Made by a program: the position numbers and the translations under genes. Below the pieces are notes generated by a model. That model saw nothing but the letters and a program-made list of their open reading frames with translations. It was not told where the DNA came from and did no database searches. Of a stretch of 64,000 bases of DNA, positions 25,358-34,038 are shown piece by piece; position 1 is the stretch's first letter, and the number at the start of each line of letters is the position of its first letter. The stretch comes from Nocardioidaceae bacterium SCSIO 66511 (lineage in GTDB: Bacteria > Actinomycetota > Actinomycetes > Propionibacteriales > Nocardioidaceae). The stretch spans positions 1,178,001-1,242,000 of the forward strand of contig CP095846.1 in NCBI GenBank assembly GCA_023100825.1. Reading direction: 5' to 3'.

Positions 25358-27311
25358 TGCGTGGTCGACGGGCGAGGGCGACAGCGGTGACTCCGCCGGC
25401 GATCACGACCAGGCCGACGCCGCCGAGCAGTAGCGCGAGCATCGGGAGGTCCGACCCGGAGTCCGAGCTGGAGTTCGACGCGAGGTCGGCGTCGTTGCCG
25501 TCGCCGCTCGAACCGGCGACCTCGTCACCACGGTCGTCGCTGTCTCCGCCGTCGAGGGCCTCCGTTACGGAGGTGTACGTACTGTCGGCGCTCGGTGTGC
25601 TCAGCCCATCCGATTCCTCGTACTCGGGTGCTCCTTCACCGGCTTCGCCGAAGCGCTTGACGGTGAGGTCGTACGGCACCAGTACGCCGTCCTTCATCAG
25701 ACTGAGGTTGACCTCGACGTACTGGTAGCCCGGCAGGATCGACCCGGCGAGCTCGGTCTCGTTCGCGTCACGGTTGAGATAACGGACGGTCGGTGTCATG
25801 GCGCCGGTACGCCAGTGGGCATCGTCGGCGTACTCCATGTTGCCGAAGGCCGTTTCGGTCCAGCTCGCCGGCTCATCGCCCGACATGGTGACTGCCGACT
25901 TGGACCGCGTGGATCCGTAGATCTGCGCTCCGAGACCACTCCACGCCCCGCTGTTCTGCAATGCCACCTCGGGCAGCTCGGCGTCGATCTGCACCTGGAG
26001 CCGCTGTCCCCAGTCGAGAGGTACTGCGAAGACCTGAGTCTCGCCCGTCTGGATGTCGAGGGAGTACGTGCCGTCGTCGAGCACGGGTGCGTTGGCGAGG
26101 CTGGTGCCCGCGACGGTGTCGTCTTCGGCCTTGCCCGGAGACATCGGCGACCAGCGAGAGCCCTCATCGGCCGGGGGAAGGTCGTCATTGCCGCTGTCGG
26201 CCAACGGCGGCTCCTCGTACCCGAAGATCTCGATCGGCGTGTGTGCGATCTCTCCCGTGGTGTTCTCGATCGCCACTGTGTAGTAGCGCGCGTTCATGCA
26301 CTCGTCGTTATCGCGGTTCCATTCGGTATTGGCGCTGGTGGCGAGCAGCGGCCGGTCGGCGCCGATGCTGTTGGCGTAGGAGTTGTCCGAGCCGCACAAC
26401 GTGTCGGAGCTCTGTGCGTAGACCATCGCGGTGAACCCGCTGCCCAGGCTGTCCGTGCTCGATCGCGCTGTCACGCCGACGTGGAAGGTCGACTTCGGGT
26501 CGCGTCGCTCGAACCGGTAGTACCTGATCTCGTCGTCGCGTGGCAGTTTGTCGAGATACTGCGTGCTGGTGTCGAGCGTCGGTGCGTTGCCCGGGCGGTC
26601 GGATCCCTTGACCGGCTCGCCGGTCAGGTCGAACGGGCGGAATGCTCGGGTGGAGACGGTGTCGATGCTGCGGGTCAGCGACTCGGCGTCGTCGGCGTCG
26701 TAGTACGTACCGTTGCCCGCGTCTGCGATGCAGGTGAGCTTCCTGCGGGTCTTCGCATCGACGTCGAGACCGACGACATCGATGCGAAGGTCGATGCCCT
26801 CCTTGCTGAGCGACTTGGCGACCTTGCACGGGTTCGGTTTGCAGGTGGGCTCGCCGTCGGAGACGAGGACGATCGTACGTTTGCCTTCGGAGCCGAGGTC
26901 TTTGGCTGCTTCCTCGAGCGCGTATCCAATGGGGGTCTCGCCGAGCGGCTGGTAGTCGTCGACGGCCGCATGCAGGTCGTCGCGATTACCGGTGTCCGGC
27001 GAGACGACCTCCTGCGAGTCGGTGCACGCGCCTTGCCCGCTGTCGATCTTGGCGCCGTACACGCGCAGGCCGACCTGCGCGGACTCGGGCAGATCGTCGA
27101 TCACGCTGTCGAGTGACTGTTTGGCGGCTTTGATCTTCGTACCGTCCTGGGCGCGTTCCTTCATCGATCCGGACGCGTCGAGTACGAGCTGCATGCGGTA
27201 GTCGCCACTGTCGTCGGCGGCGTCATCGGCCTGCGACGGAACTGTGCTCAGCGTGATGCCGAGCATGCTCGTTGCGGCCACGATCGCGATACCGGGTGCG
27301 GTCCAGCGCAT
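25350..27311 (-). CDS. Secreted, membrane-anchored von Willebrand factor A domain protein
   Basis: A 653-residue protein with a signal peptide (about 1-28), a VWA domain (about 38-220) and a C-terminal helix plus RRPRTR tail (about 620-653). The metal-ion site is D45-A-S47-G-S49, and TPIGYALEEAA and VLVSDGEPTCKPNPC carry the other two MIDAS loops, so metal-dependent protein binding is likely. Cysteines in the VWA domain (TDSQ/CKPNPCK region) suggest disulfides outside the cell. The middle part (about 230-560) is beta-rich and unrecognised; an acidic Asp/Ser-rich stalk precedes the membrane helix. The ATG at 27311 is chosen because AAGGGGG lies 9 nt upstream and the signal peptide starts there. 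Confidence 0.86.
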   Translation of the reverse strand: MRWTAPGIAIVAATSMLGITLSTVPSQADDAADDSGDYRMQLVLDASGSMKERAQDGTKIKAAKQSLDSVIDDLPESAQVGLRVYGAKIDSGQGACTDSQEVVSPDTGNRDDLHAAVDDYQPLGETPIGYALEEAAKDLGSEGKRTIVLVSDGEPTCKPNPCKVAKSLSKEGIDLRIDVVGLDVDAKTRRKLTCIADAGNGTYYDADDAESLTRSIDTVSTRAFRPFDLTGEPVKGSDRPGNAPTLDTSTQYLDKLPRDDEIRYYRFERRDPKSTFHVGVTARSSTDSLGSGFTAMVYAQSSDTLCGSDNSYANSIGADRPLLATSANTEWNRDNDECMNARYYTVAIENTTGEIAHTPIEIFGYEEPPLADSGNDDLPPADEGSRWSPMSPGKAEDDTVAGTSLANAPVLDDGTYSLDIQTGETQVFAVPLDWGQRLQVQIDAELPEVALQNSGAWSGLGAQIYGSTRSKSAVTMSGDEPASWTETAFGNMEYADDAHWRTGAMTPTVRYLNRDANETELAGSILPGYQYVEVNLSLMKDGVLVPYDLTVKRFGEAGEGAPEYEESDGLSTPSADSTYTSVTEALDGGDSDDRGDEVAGSSGDGNDADLASNSSSDSGSDLPMLALLLGGVGLVVIAGGVTAVALARRPRTR

Positions 27312-27333
27312 CGGATGTATCCCCCTTCGGGTT

Positions 27334-27349
27334 GTTTGCGATCGCAAAC
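27334..27349. promoter_or_regulatory. Perfect 16-bp palindrome upstream of the VWA gene
   Basis: GTTTGCGATCGCAAAC lies 22 nt before the VWA start codon. Its perfect symmetry and central CG resemble LacI-type operators, but no regulator is encoded beside it. Confidence 0.45.
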
Positions 27350-27399
27350 GTACGGGAGGGCGTGCGTACCTGTCAAACCATCTTCTGACTCACGATCTG

Positions 27400-27419
27400 A
27401 CGTTAATGACTGTTAACAT
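27400..27419. promoter_or_regulatory. Shared acyl-CoA dehydrogenase operator, site 1
   Basis: ACGTTAA-TGACTG-TTAACAT is a 7-6-7 dyad with one arm mismatch. Its right arm includes TAACAT (27414-27419), which is also the likely -10 box, 6 nt before the ATG at 27426. The same dyad precedes the second acyl-CoA dehydrogenase at 53840. Confidence 0.6.
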
Positions 27420-27425
27420 CGCGGC

Positions 27426-28598
27426 ATGTCGAATGCCTTCAGCCTCGCCCGCGAACACGAGGAGTTCCGCCAGGTCGTACGCGACTTCGCGAACGCCGAG
27501 ATCGCCCCGCACATCGCCGCCTGGGACAAGGAGCACCACTTCCCGGTCGACGTGGTGCACAAGATGGGTGACCTCGGGTTGTTCGGCCTGACCGCCCCCG
27601 AGGAGTTCGGCGGAGCGGGCGGCGACTTCACCAGCCTGTGCGTGGCGATCGAGGAGCTCGGACGCGTCGACCAGGCGATGGGCATCACGTTGGAGGCCGG
27701 CGTCGGGCTCGGCATCAACCCGATCCTGACGTTCGGCTCGGATGAGCAGAAGAAGCGGTGGCTGCCGGACCTCGTCGCCGGTCGTACGCTCGCGGGTTTC
27801 GGCCTCACCGAACCGGGCTCCGGGTCCGACGCCGGTGCGACGAAGACGAAGGCGGCGCTGGTCGACGGACACTGGATCGTCAACGGAGCAAAGCAGTTCA
27901 TCACCAACTCCGGCTCACCGATCACCTCGGTCGTCACTGTCACGGCGCGTACCGGAGACCGCGCCGACGGGCGCCCGGAGATCTCTACGATCCTGCTGCC
28001 CTCGGGCACGCCGGGATTCACCGCGGAGCCTGCGTACGACAAGCTCGGCTGGCACTGCTCCGACACGCACCCGCTGACGTTCGCCGACGCGCGCGTACCC
28101 GAAGACCATCTGCTCGGCGAGCGTGGCCGTGGGTTCGCGCAGTTCCTCGCGACGCTCGACGACGGCCGGGTGGCGATCGCGGCGCTCGCCGTCGGGTGCA
28201 TCCAGGCCTGCCTCGACCTGTGCGTCGAGTATGCGGGGGAGCGCACGACGTTCGGTGTGCCCATCGGTGCGAAGCAGGGGGTCGCCTTCCAGCTCTCCGA
28301 CCTTGCCGTGATGGCCGAGGCGGCGCGTGGGCTCACGTACAAAGCGGCCGCGATGAAGGACGCCGGCGCGCCGATGAAGGAGTTCAAGCAGGCGGCCGCG
28401 ATCGCGAAGCTCTACGCGACCGAGTCGGCCGTGACGGCAACCCGCATCGGCACCCAGGTCTTCGGTGGCTACGGCTTCATGGAGGAGTACCCGATCACTC
28501 GGTTCTATCGTGACGCGAAGATCCTGGAGATCGGCGAGGGTACGTCCGAAGTGCAACGGATGCTGATCGCCCGCAACCTCGGTCTGCCCGTCGAGTAA
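27426..28598 (+). CDS. Acyl-CoA dehydrogenase
   Basis: A 390-residue FAD enzyme that oxidises acyl-CoA to 2-enoyl-CoA and passes electrons to ETF. The three-domain order is complete: helical N-terminal domain (1 to about 120), beta domain with FGLTEPGSGSDAGATKTKA and WIVNGAKQFITNSG, and C-terminal helical bundle with RTTFGVPIG, QVFGGYGFMEEYPITRFYRDAKI and EGTSEVQR, whose Glu is at the position of the catalytic base in MCAD. Substrate length is not clear from sequence. The ATG follows a TAACAT -10 box by 6 nt, inside a dyad shared with the 53892 gene, suggesting joint control of both dehydrogenases. Confidence 0.94.
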   Translation: MSNAFSLAREHEEFRQVVRDFANAEIAPHIAAWDKEHHFPVDVVHKMGDLGLFGLTAPEEFGGAGGDFTSLCVAIEELGRVDQAMGITLEAGVGLGINPILTFGSDEQKKRWLPDLVAGRTLAGFGLTEPGSGSDAGATKTKAALVDGHWIVNGAKQFITNSGSPITSVVTVTARTGDRADGRPEISTILLPSGTPGFTAEPAYDKLGWHCSDTHPLTFADARVPEDHLLGERGRGFAQFLATLDDGRVAIAALAVGCIQACLDLCVEYAGERTTFGVPIGAKQGVAFQLSDLAVMAEAARGLTYKAAAMKDAGAPMKEFKQAAAIAKLYATESAVTATRIGTQVFGGYGFMEEYPITRFYRDAKILEIGEGTSEVQRMLIARNLGLPVE

Positions 28599-28616
28599 CC
28601 CATTCGGGCGGTGCAG

Positions 28617-28649
28617 CGTTGTGGCCCGCGCAGGGGACGGGCCACAACG
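28617..28649. terminator. Bidirectional terminator hairpin
   Basis: CGTTGTGGCCCG (28617-28628) and CGGGCCACAACG (28638-28649) form a perfect 12-bp stem with a 9-nt loop between the convergent acyl-CoA dehydrogenase and permease genes. There is no U-tract, as is common in high-GC actinobacteria. Confidence 0.7.
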
Positions 28650-28668
28650 CCGAACGTGAACGACGCGA

Positions 28669-29988
28669 CTACGCCCGTACGTTCTCGCGCACCGCTCGCT
28701 GGAAGACGTACGTCAGGACGATCGCGACCACGATGCCGATGACCGGCGGAATCCCGATCTCCAGCTCGCCGGAGCCCCATGCGAGGAAGCTCGCCACCGC
28801 GTACGCCGCGATGTTCGGCCAATGCACGACGGGAGGCGTGCCGGTCATACCACCGCGCCAACGCCGCCAGAAGTCGGCGATGATCACTCCGCCCAGCGGT
28901 GGGATGAACGTGCCCAGCAGGCCGAGGTACTCGACGAGATGGTTCTGTACGCCGGTGAGGGCGAGCACCGTGCCGATGATCGAGCCACCGACGATGAACG
29001 GTGTCTTGCGCGGCTTCTCGAACATCTCGGCACCGGCGACGCCGAATGCGTACGCGGTGTCGGCGTTGCTCTTCCAGAGGTTGCCGAACAGCAGCACCAG
29101 GCCCCAGCCGACCAGGCCGAGCTCGTACAGCACCAGCACGAAGTCACCCTCGCCGAACGTGATCGCGCCGATGGCGCCGAAGAAGATCATCAGTCCGTTG
29201 CCGACCAGGAAGCCGATCACGCACGCCCACAACGCTTGCATGCCGGTGCGCCCGAACCGGGTCCAGTTGGGGGCCTGCGTACCGGCCGAGACGAACGTAC
29301 CCACGACGGTGGTGATCGCGACGGCAAACGTCATCGACGTCGACGGCTCGACCGCGGTCAGCCCGTCGAAGCCCCCGACCTCGTCGAGCGAGCGAAACAC
29401 CACCCACACCGCGAGCGCCAGGATCAACGGCGTCGACACCAGCGAAACCCAGTACATGCCGCGATATCCGTAGCAGGCGGTCACGCACATCAGGGCGCTC
29501 GCCGCGATCATCACCGAGGCTTTGGCACCGTACGACTCCCAGCCCGCCGCTTCGGCCGTCAGGTCGCCGATGGTGCCGACGATGACGCCGTACCAGCCGA
29601 TCTGGGTGCCACCGAGCAGCAGTGATGCGAGCTTCGAGCCGCGGTCGCCGAAGCTGTAGCGGGCCATCACGACGGTCGTCAGACCCGTCCTCGCACCTAC
29701 GTACCCCATCGCGGCCACGTACGCGCCGAGGACGATCGATCCGGCGAGAATGACGAGCGTCAGATCCCAGAAGGAGAAGGCCGTACCGAGCTCGGCGCCC
29801 GCGAGCATCGTCGGTGTGAAGATGGTGAACCCGAGCAGGACGACGGCCAGCGAGAAGAACGACTTGCGAGCGCCGGCCGGAACCGGTGTGAGCGGGTAGT
29901 CCGGGTCGATCGACTCGGCTACGTCGGCCTCGTCGGGAGCCGTACCGAGTGCGGGCCGGCGGGTCCGATCGTCGGAGCCGCCGCTCAT
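28669..29988 (-). CDS. codB: Cytosine/purine permease, NCS1 family
   Basis: A 439-residue inner-membrane symporter with about 12 helices. Residues 1-40 are a polar cytoplasmic tail; helix 1 (FSLAVVLLGFTIFTPTMLAG) and the pore motifs of NCS1 transporters (QIGWYGV, TQAPNWTRFGR, PPLGGVIIADF) follow. The partner gene is a cytosine deaminase whose stop overlaps this ATG by 4 nt, so cytosine is the likely substrate; hydroxymethylpyrimidine or other bases remain possible. The ATG at 29988 is supported by GGGGAGGAGG directly upstream. Confidence 0.88.
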   Translation of the reverse strand: MSGGSDDRTRRPALGTAPDEADVAESIDPDYPLTPVPAGARKSFFSLAVVLLGFTIFTPTMLAGAELGTAFSFWDLTLVILAGSIVLGAYVAAMGYVGARTGLTTVVMARYSFGDRGSKLASLLLGGTQIGWYGVIVGTIGDLTAEAAGWESYGAKASVMIAASALMCVTACYGYRGMYWVSLVSTPLILALAVWVVFRSLDEVGGFDGLTAVEPSTSMTFAVAITTVVGTFVSAGTQAPNWTRFGRTGMQALWACVIGFLVGNGLMIFFGAIGAITFGEGDFVLVLYELGLVGWGLVLLFGNLWKSNADTAYAFGVAGAEMFEKPRKTPFIVGGSIIGTVLALTGVQNHLVEYLGLLGTFIPPLGGVIIADFWRRWRGGMTGTPPVVHWPNIAAYAVASFLAWGSGELEIGIPPVIGIVVAIVLTYVFQRAVRENVRA

Positions 29989-30440
29989 GCCTCCTCCCCG
30001 ATGTCCTCGAGCCACAGGTCCGGGCGCTCGTCGAGCATCTTGCGCATCAACTCGATGCAGGCGGGGTCATCAACGACGTCGACGACGACGCCTCGACTGC
30101 GCAGCCACTCCTCGGATGCCTCGAACGCGCGGTTCTCGCCCACCACGATTCGTGGAATGTCATACAGCACAGCCGTTCCGGCGCACATGAAGCACGGCGA
30201 CAGCGTGGTGTACAGCGTCGACTCGCGATAAACGCGGGCAGGCAACCGGCCGGCCCGCTCGATGCAGTCGGTCTCTCCGTGGCGGATCGCGCTGTCCAGC
30301 TGGAAGCGTCGATTGCGCCCGACGGCGAGTACTTCTCCCTTGTGTACAAGGGCTGCACCGATCGGTACGCCACCCTCTTCCCAGCCGATCTTCGCTTGTT
30401 CGATCGCGAGATCGAGGAACTGCCGGTCTGAGTCGAGCAT
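29985..30440 (-). CDS. Cytosine deaminase, yeast (CDA-fold) type
   Basis: A 151-residue zinc enzyme converting cytosine to uracil. The zinc and proton-shuttle residues are in HGETDCIERAG (H, E) and SPCFMCAGT (two C), the same layout as yeast Fcy1 (HGE, SPCxxC), and unlike the large amidohydrolase CodA of E. coli. VPIGAALVHKGEVLAVGRN is the conserved N-terminal sheet. It is first in an operon with the NCS1 permease (ATGA overlap). Divergently encoded, 131 bp away, is a PucR regulator that could control both. The ATG at 30440 has GAGGAG upstream. Confidence 0.9.
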   Translation of the reverse strand: MLDSDRQFLDLAIEQAKIGWEEGGVPIGAALVHKGEVLAVGRNRRFQLDSAIRHGETDCIERAGRLPARVYRESTLYTTLSPCFMCAGTAVLYDIPRIVVGENRAFEASEEWLRSRGVVVDVVDDPACIELMRKMLDERPDLWLEDIGEEA

Positions 30441-30571
30441 GGTGGGTCTCCTCGGGTGATGCCCCCGTGTGGCCGTGGTCACACCACACCCGACCATGTG
30501 GCGCCGGGGGCGACAAGGGACAACCTGACAGCCATGCGCGATGATCTGGATGACACTTCGTAAGGACTCCC

Positions 30572-32119
30572 ATGCTTCCGACCTTGCGCGACGTACTCGC
30601 GATGCCGTCTTTCACCGAGGCCGATGCCGAGGTGCTCACGGGCGACCCGAATGCTCTGGCGGTGCGGTGGGTGCACTCGTCCGAGGTGTACGAGATGGGC
30701 GGGCTGCTCTCGGGCGGCGAGGTGCTGCTCACGACCGGGCTCGGCTTACACGGTCGCACTGCCGAGCAGCTGACGTCGTACGTCGACCTGCTCGCCGATG
30801 CCGGTTGCGTGGCCGTCGCGCTCGAGATCGGCCGATCCTTCTTCGAGGCGCCGGCCGAGATGGTCGCGGCGGCTGAGCGCAGGGGGATCGCGTTCGTGAC
30901 CCTCGGCGCGATCGTGCCGTTCGAGCGGATGGTGGAGGACTTCCACAGTCTGCTCCTGCACCGGCGGGGTACGTCGCCGCGCGGCTCCGAGCCCGTCTGG
31001 CAGGAGCTCCTTGGCCTCGTCGTCGCCGGCCAGGGCATGACGTCGCTGCTCAATGCGGTCGCGCGCCTGGCCGGGTGCGCCGTCGAGCTGGTCGATCTCG
31101 ACGGCATGGTTGTCGAACGTAGCCGCGGTCTCGCGGGGGCGACCTCGGGTGAGTCGACTGTCGTGGACGTACGCGGGCCGACCGGAGCGCTCGGCCGGCT
31201 CGTCCTGTCCGGTCGGCCGACGGCTCGGCGTACGACCGTCGCCGCGCGCGCCGCTGTTGCAGTCGCCCTCGAACTGGCGCGTCACCCCGACCACGGTCAT
31301 CGTCCGTCGCTCGCGCAAGCGGTGATCACCGACCTCGCCGGCGGGGTGGTCGTCTCGCACGCAGATGTGCTCGAGCGGATGACCATGGCCGGATGGGTCG
31401 GCGGCGGGGATGAGCACGCGATCGTGGCGGCGGTCGACGTCGACCAGCGGACGCCCGTGCGCGAGCTCGTTCCGGTCGTCGAAGCGGCGGTCGTTGAGTC
31501 GCTCGGCAGTTGTCTGGTCGGCTCGGTCGGCCACCACGTGATCGTGGTGGCTCGCGGTTGGCGGCAGGCGCTGCCCGCGCGCGTACGATCGGTTTTCGCC
31601 GACGCCTACGACTCGATGTGCGCGAACGCGCCCGATGCTGCCCTCCGGGTGCTGGGCATCGCGGCGCCGATCGATGACCTCGCCGACCTGCCCGGCGCCC
31701 TCGAGGCGGCGCGCGACGTCGTACAGATCGCTCGGCGGTTCGGCACGCGTACTGGTGTGCTGCTCGCGCGCGATGTCGGCGCACAGCGGTTGTTGGCCTC
31801 GCTCGACGCGTCTGTCATGTCGTCATTCGTCGCCGAGCAGCTCGGCGCCTTGATCGCCTTCGACGCGGCGCACTCGGCAGATCTCGTGCGTACGCTCGAT
31901 GCGTACCTCGCCGGCGGCGGCAGCAAGACGCGTACCGCGCTCGCGCTCGGGATCCGCCGGCAGTCGTTGTACGCGCGGCTGGAGCGCATTGCGAAGCTGC
32001 TCGGCGCCGACCTCGACGACCCCGCGCAGACGGTCTCGCTCGGCCTCGCGCTGACGGCCTGGCGGATGCGTACCGGTCTCGACCCGCAGGCCGCGTTCGA
32101 CCGCCCCACCCCCCGCTGA
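30572..32119 (+). CDS. PucR-family transcriptional regulator
   Basis: A 515-residue regulator. The N-terminal PucR domain (about 1-125, opening LPTLRDVLAMPSF) is followed by a GGDEF-like fold of the CdaR type (about 240-370) and a C-terminal helix-turn-helix (about 445-500; KTRTALALGIRRQSLYARLERI). PucR proteins sense purine-pathway or related metabolites and usually control an adjacent catabolic operon; here the cytosine permease/deaminase pair is divergent, so it is the likely target. AAGGAC precedes the ATG at 30572. The gene ends in a repeated palindromic element. Confidence 0.9.
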   Translation: MLPTLRDVLAMPSFTEADAEVLTGDPNALAVRWVHSSEVYEMGGLLSGGEVLLTTGLGLHGRTAEQLTSYVDLLADAGCVAVALEIGRSFFEAPAEMVAAAERRGIAFVTLGAIVPFERMVEDFHSLLLHRRGTSPRGSEPVWQELLGLVVAGQGMTSLLNAVARLAGCAVELVDLDGMVVERSRGLAGATSGESTVVDVRGPTGALGRLVLSGRPTARRTTVAARAAVAVALELARHPDHGHRPSLAQAVITDLAGGVVVSHADVLERMTMAGWVGGGDEHAIVAAVDVDQRTPVRELVPVVEAAVVESLGSCLVGSVGHHVIVVARGWRQALPARVRSVFADAYDSMCANAPDAALRVLGIAAPIDDLADLPGALEAARDVVQIARRFGTRTGVLLARDVGAQRLLASLDASVMSSFVAEQLGALIAFDAAHSADLVRTLDAYLAGGGSKTRTALALGIRRQSLYARLERIAKLLGADLDDPAQTVSLGLALTAWRMRTGLDPQAAFDRPTPR

Positions 32120-32200
32120 CACGCGAGAAGTTCCGTGCCCAGACGCGAGTTCTACCTATTGGAAGTCGCGTGTCAGCGTGGTGGTTCTCGCGTGTCAGCG
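32114..32200. repeat. CGCTGACACGCGAGAA inverted element between convergent pucR-like and acetyltransferase genes
   Basis: CGCTGACACGCGAGAA (32114-32129) and its exact 16-bp inverse (32185-32200) bracket the gap; a third inverted partial copy, CGCGTGTCAGCG, is at 32167-32178. The TGA in each outer arm is the stop codon of the flanking gene (32117-32119 and 32197-32195). It can fold into a long hairpin and may terminate both transcripts. Confidence 0.7.
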
Positions 32201-32788
32201 TTGGGTGCGCCATTCGGATTCGAGCAGGCCGAGCTGTACCTCGTCATGGAACTCCCCATCGTGGAAGATCGCCTCACGACGGCGACCCTCCTCGACGAAC
32301 CCGGCCTTCGCGTACGTCGCGAGTGCGCGGTCGTTGAAGGCGTACGTCTGGAGACCGATGCGGTGGAGGCCCATCTCGCTGAACCCGTAGCGCACCATCA
32401 AGCGGACGGCCTCGGTGCCGTAGCCCTGGCCCAGGTGCTCCGGCCCGAGCACGATCGCGAACGTGCCCGCACGGTTCTTGGGGTCCGCGCCGAAGATCGT
32501 GACATGGCCGAGCAGCGTTCCCTCATCGCGGCGTACGACGCAGAAGCCCGCCTGGCCGGGAACGTCGTTCGCGCTCCAGCGCCGGAACGTGTCGAGCTCG
32601 GAACCTTCCGGCCGCGGACGGACATCGTGCTGTTGCAGAACGGAGATCGCGGGCTCGGCCCACCAGGTCTCGAGATGGCGCAGATCCTCCTCGCGCAGGG
32701 GACGAAGGCGAACCCGCTCGCCCTCGAGGAGCCTGCGTGCGTACGAGGTTGCGTCGTCGACGGATGTCCAGCCAGTCATGTGCACCAT
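32195..32788 (-). CDS. GNAT-family N-acetyltransferase, RimJ/RimL-like
   Basis: A 197-residue acetyl-CoA-dependent transferase. The first strand reads RVRLRPLREEDLRHLETWW, the acetyl-CoA pyrophosphate loop is LGQGYGTEAVRL, and HRIGLQTYAFNDRALATYAKAGFVEEGRRREA is the RimJ/RimL-type C-terminal half. Substrate unknown; such enzymes modify ribosomal protein N-termini, antibiotics or small amines. The start is either the ATG at 32788 or a second ATG 9 nt further in. It follows maf after 9 nt on the same strand. Confidence 0.85.
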   Translation of the reverse strand: MVHMTGWTSVDDATSYARRLLEGERVRLRPLREEDLRHLETWWAEPAISVLQQHDVRPRPEGSELDTFRRWSANDVPGQAGFCVVRRDEGTLLGHVTIFGADPKNRAGTFAIVLGPEHLGQGYGTEAVRLMVRYGFSEMGLHRIGLQTYAFNDRALATYAKAGFVEEGRRREAIFHDGEFHDEVQLGLLESEWRTQR

Positions 32789-32797
32789 GCTGCCGCA

Positions 32798-33397
32798 TCA
32801 CCGAGGTGAGTGGTTCCAGAGCTGCTGCCACTCGATGCCGAGCTCGGCCAGCATGTGCCGCAGTGTCGGCAGCGACAGACCGACCACGTTGTGCGGATCG
32901 CCTTCCACGCCCTCGATGAACGGCCCGCCGAGCCCGTCGATGGTGAACGACCCTGCAACGTTGAGTGGCTCGCCCGTCGCGACGTACGCGTCGATCAGTG
33001 CCTCGTCGAAGTCGCCGAAGTGGACGGTCGTCGCCGCGTCGCGGACGATCTCGCGGCCGTCGCCGATGACACAGTGGCCGGTGTGCAGTACGCCGGACCC
33101 GCCGCGCATGCGGCGAAGCCGTGCCCGTGCGTCAGCGGCGTCGCGCGGCTTGCCGTGCACCTCGCCGTCGAGATCGAGCACGGAGTCGCACCCGACGACG
33201 ATGGCTTCGGGACCGACCCGCGCCGCGACTACCCGAGCCTTGTGCATGGCGAGTACCGACGCCAGCCGGGTCGGGTCGGACTCGGTGGCGGTGGACTCGT
33301 CGAAGTCCGATACCACCACCTCGGGCTCGACACCGGCCGAGCGCAGCGTTGCGAGGCGGGCGGGCGACTGGGAGGCGAGTACGAGACGGATCGGCAT
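32798..33397 (-). CDS. maf: Maf family nucleoside triphosphate pyrophosphatase
   Basis: A 199-residue enzyme that hydrolyses non-canonical or modified nucleoside triphosphates to monophosphates, a house-cleaning role. Family motifs: ASQSPARLATLRSAG with the phosphate-binding Ser/Arg, GCDSVLDLDGEVHGKP with the catalytic Asp, and GSFTIDGLGGPFIEGVEGD near the end. Length matches the family. In several actinobacteria maf lies near acyl-CoA carboxylase genes; here AccD/AccE are 2.3 kb away, separated by the TetR/MFS pair. Confidence 0.93.
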   Translation of the reverse strand: MPIRLVLASQSPARLATLRSAGVEPEVVVSDFDESTATESDPTRLASVLAMHKARVVAARVGPEAIVVGCDSVLDLDGEVHGKPRDAADARARLRRMRGGSGVLHTGHCVIGDGREIVRDAATTVHFGDFDEALIDAYVATGEPLNVAGSFTIDGLGGPFIEGVEGDPHNVVGLSLPTLRHMLAELGIEWQQLWNHSPR

Positions 33398-33411
33398 GCA
33401 GTCAGTGTGTC

Positions 33412-34038
33412 CTACAGCGGTAGCCCGTCATCGAGCAGAGCGAGCGCGTCGTCGAGCCGGTCGAGCATCGCCTTGGTCAGCATTGCTGGTGGCTGGTCAA
33501 TGTCGGCATCCGCGCCGCCGTACACCGCGGCGAGAACGGCGCCGAGTACCGAACCAGTGAACACCTGTACGTGAAGGTCGTCGCGATCGTGACCGGTCCG
33601 TTCGGCGACGGCGTCCGATAGGAGCGCCATCGTGTCGACGAGGCGTTCCAGAAGTCGAGCACGAAGCTCGGGCACGGTGAAGATCAGTTGGTGGCGCATC
33701 GACTCCAGCTCGGACTCATCGGCCGGGAGCTGGCCGTTGACATCTCGAATCGCGGCACGTACCGCCTCTATCGGGGTCAGTTCGGCGGGCTGGTCGAGGA
33801 AGGACGCCATCAGTAGGGGATCGATCCGGTCGTAAAGCACCGGGTCTTCCTTGGTGGGGAAGTAGCGGAAGTAGGTGCTCGGTGAGACCTCTGCCGCGTC
33901 GGCGACCTGCTCGACGGTCGTCTCGGCGTACCCCTGCTCGGTGAAGAGGCGCAGCGCCGCACGCTGGATGGCATCGCGCGTACGCGCCTTCTTGCGTTCG
34001 CGAAGTCCGAGGTGGCGGTCGGCCTGCGGTGACGTCAT
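33412..34038 (-). CDS. TetR-family transcriptional regulator
   Basis: A 208-residue repressor-type protein. The N-terminal helix-turn-helix (about 14-60) reads RDAIQRAALRLFTEQGYAETTVEQVADAA followed by VSPSTYFRYFPTKED; the C-terminal ligand domain is unclassified. Its ATG overlaps the stop of the upstream MFS exporter gene by 4 nt, so it very likely controls that exporter and is made together with it. Confidence 0.93.
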   Translation of the reverse strand: MTSPQADRHLGLRERKKARTRDAIQRAALRLFTEQGYAETTVEQVADAAEVSPSTYFRYFPTKEDPVLYDRIDPLLMASFLDQPAELTPIEAVRAAIRDVNGQLPADESELESMRHQLIFTVPELRARLLERLVDTMALLSDAVAERTGHDRDDLHVQVFTGSVLGAVLAAVYGGADADIDQPPAMLTKAMLDRLDDALALLDDGLPL

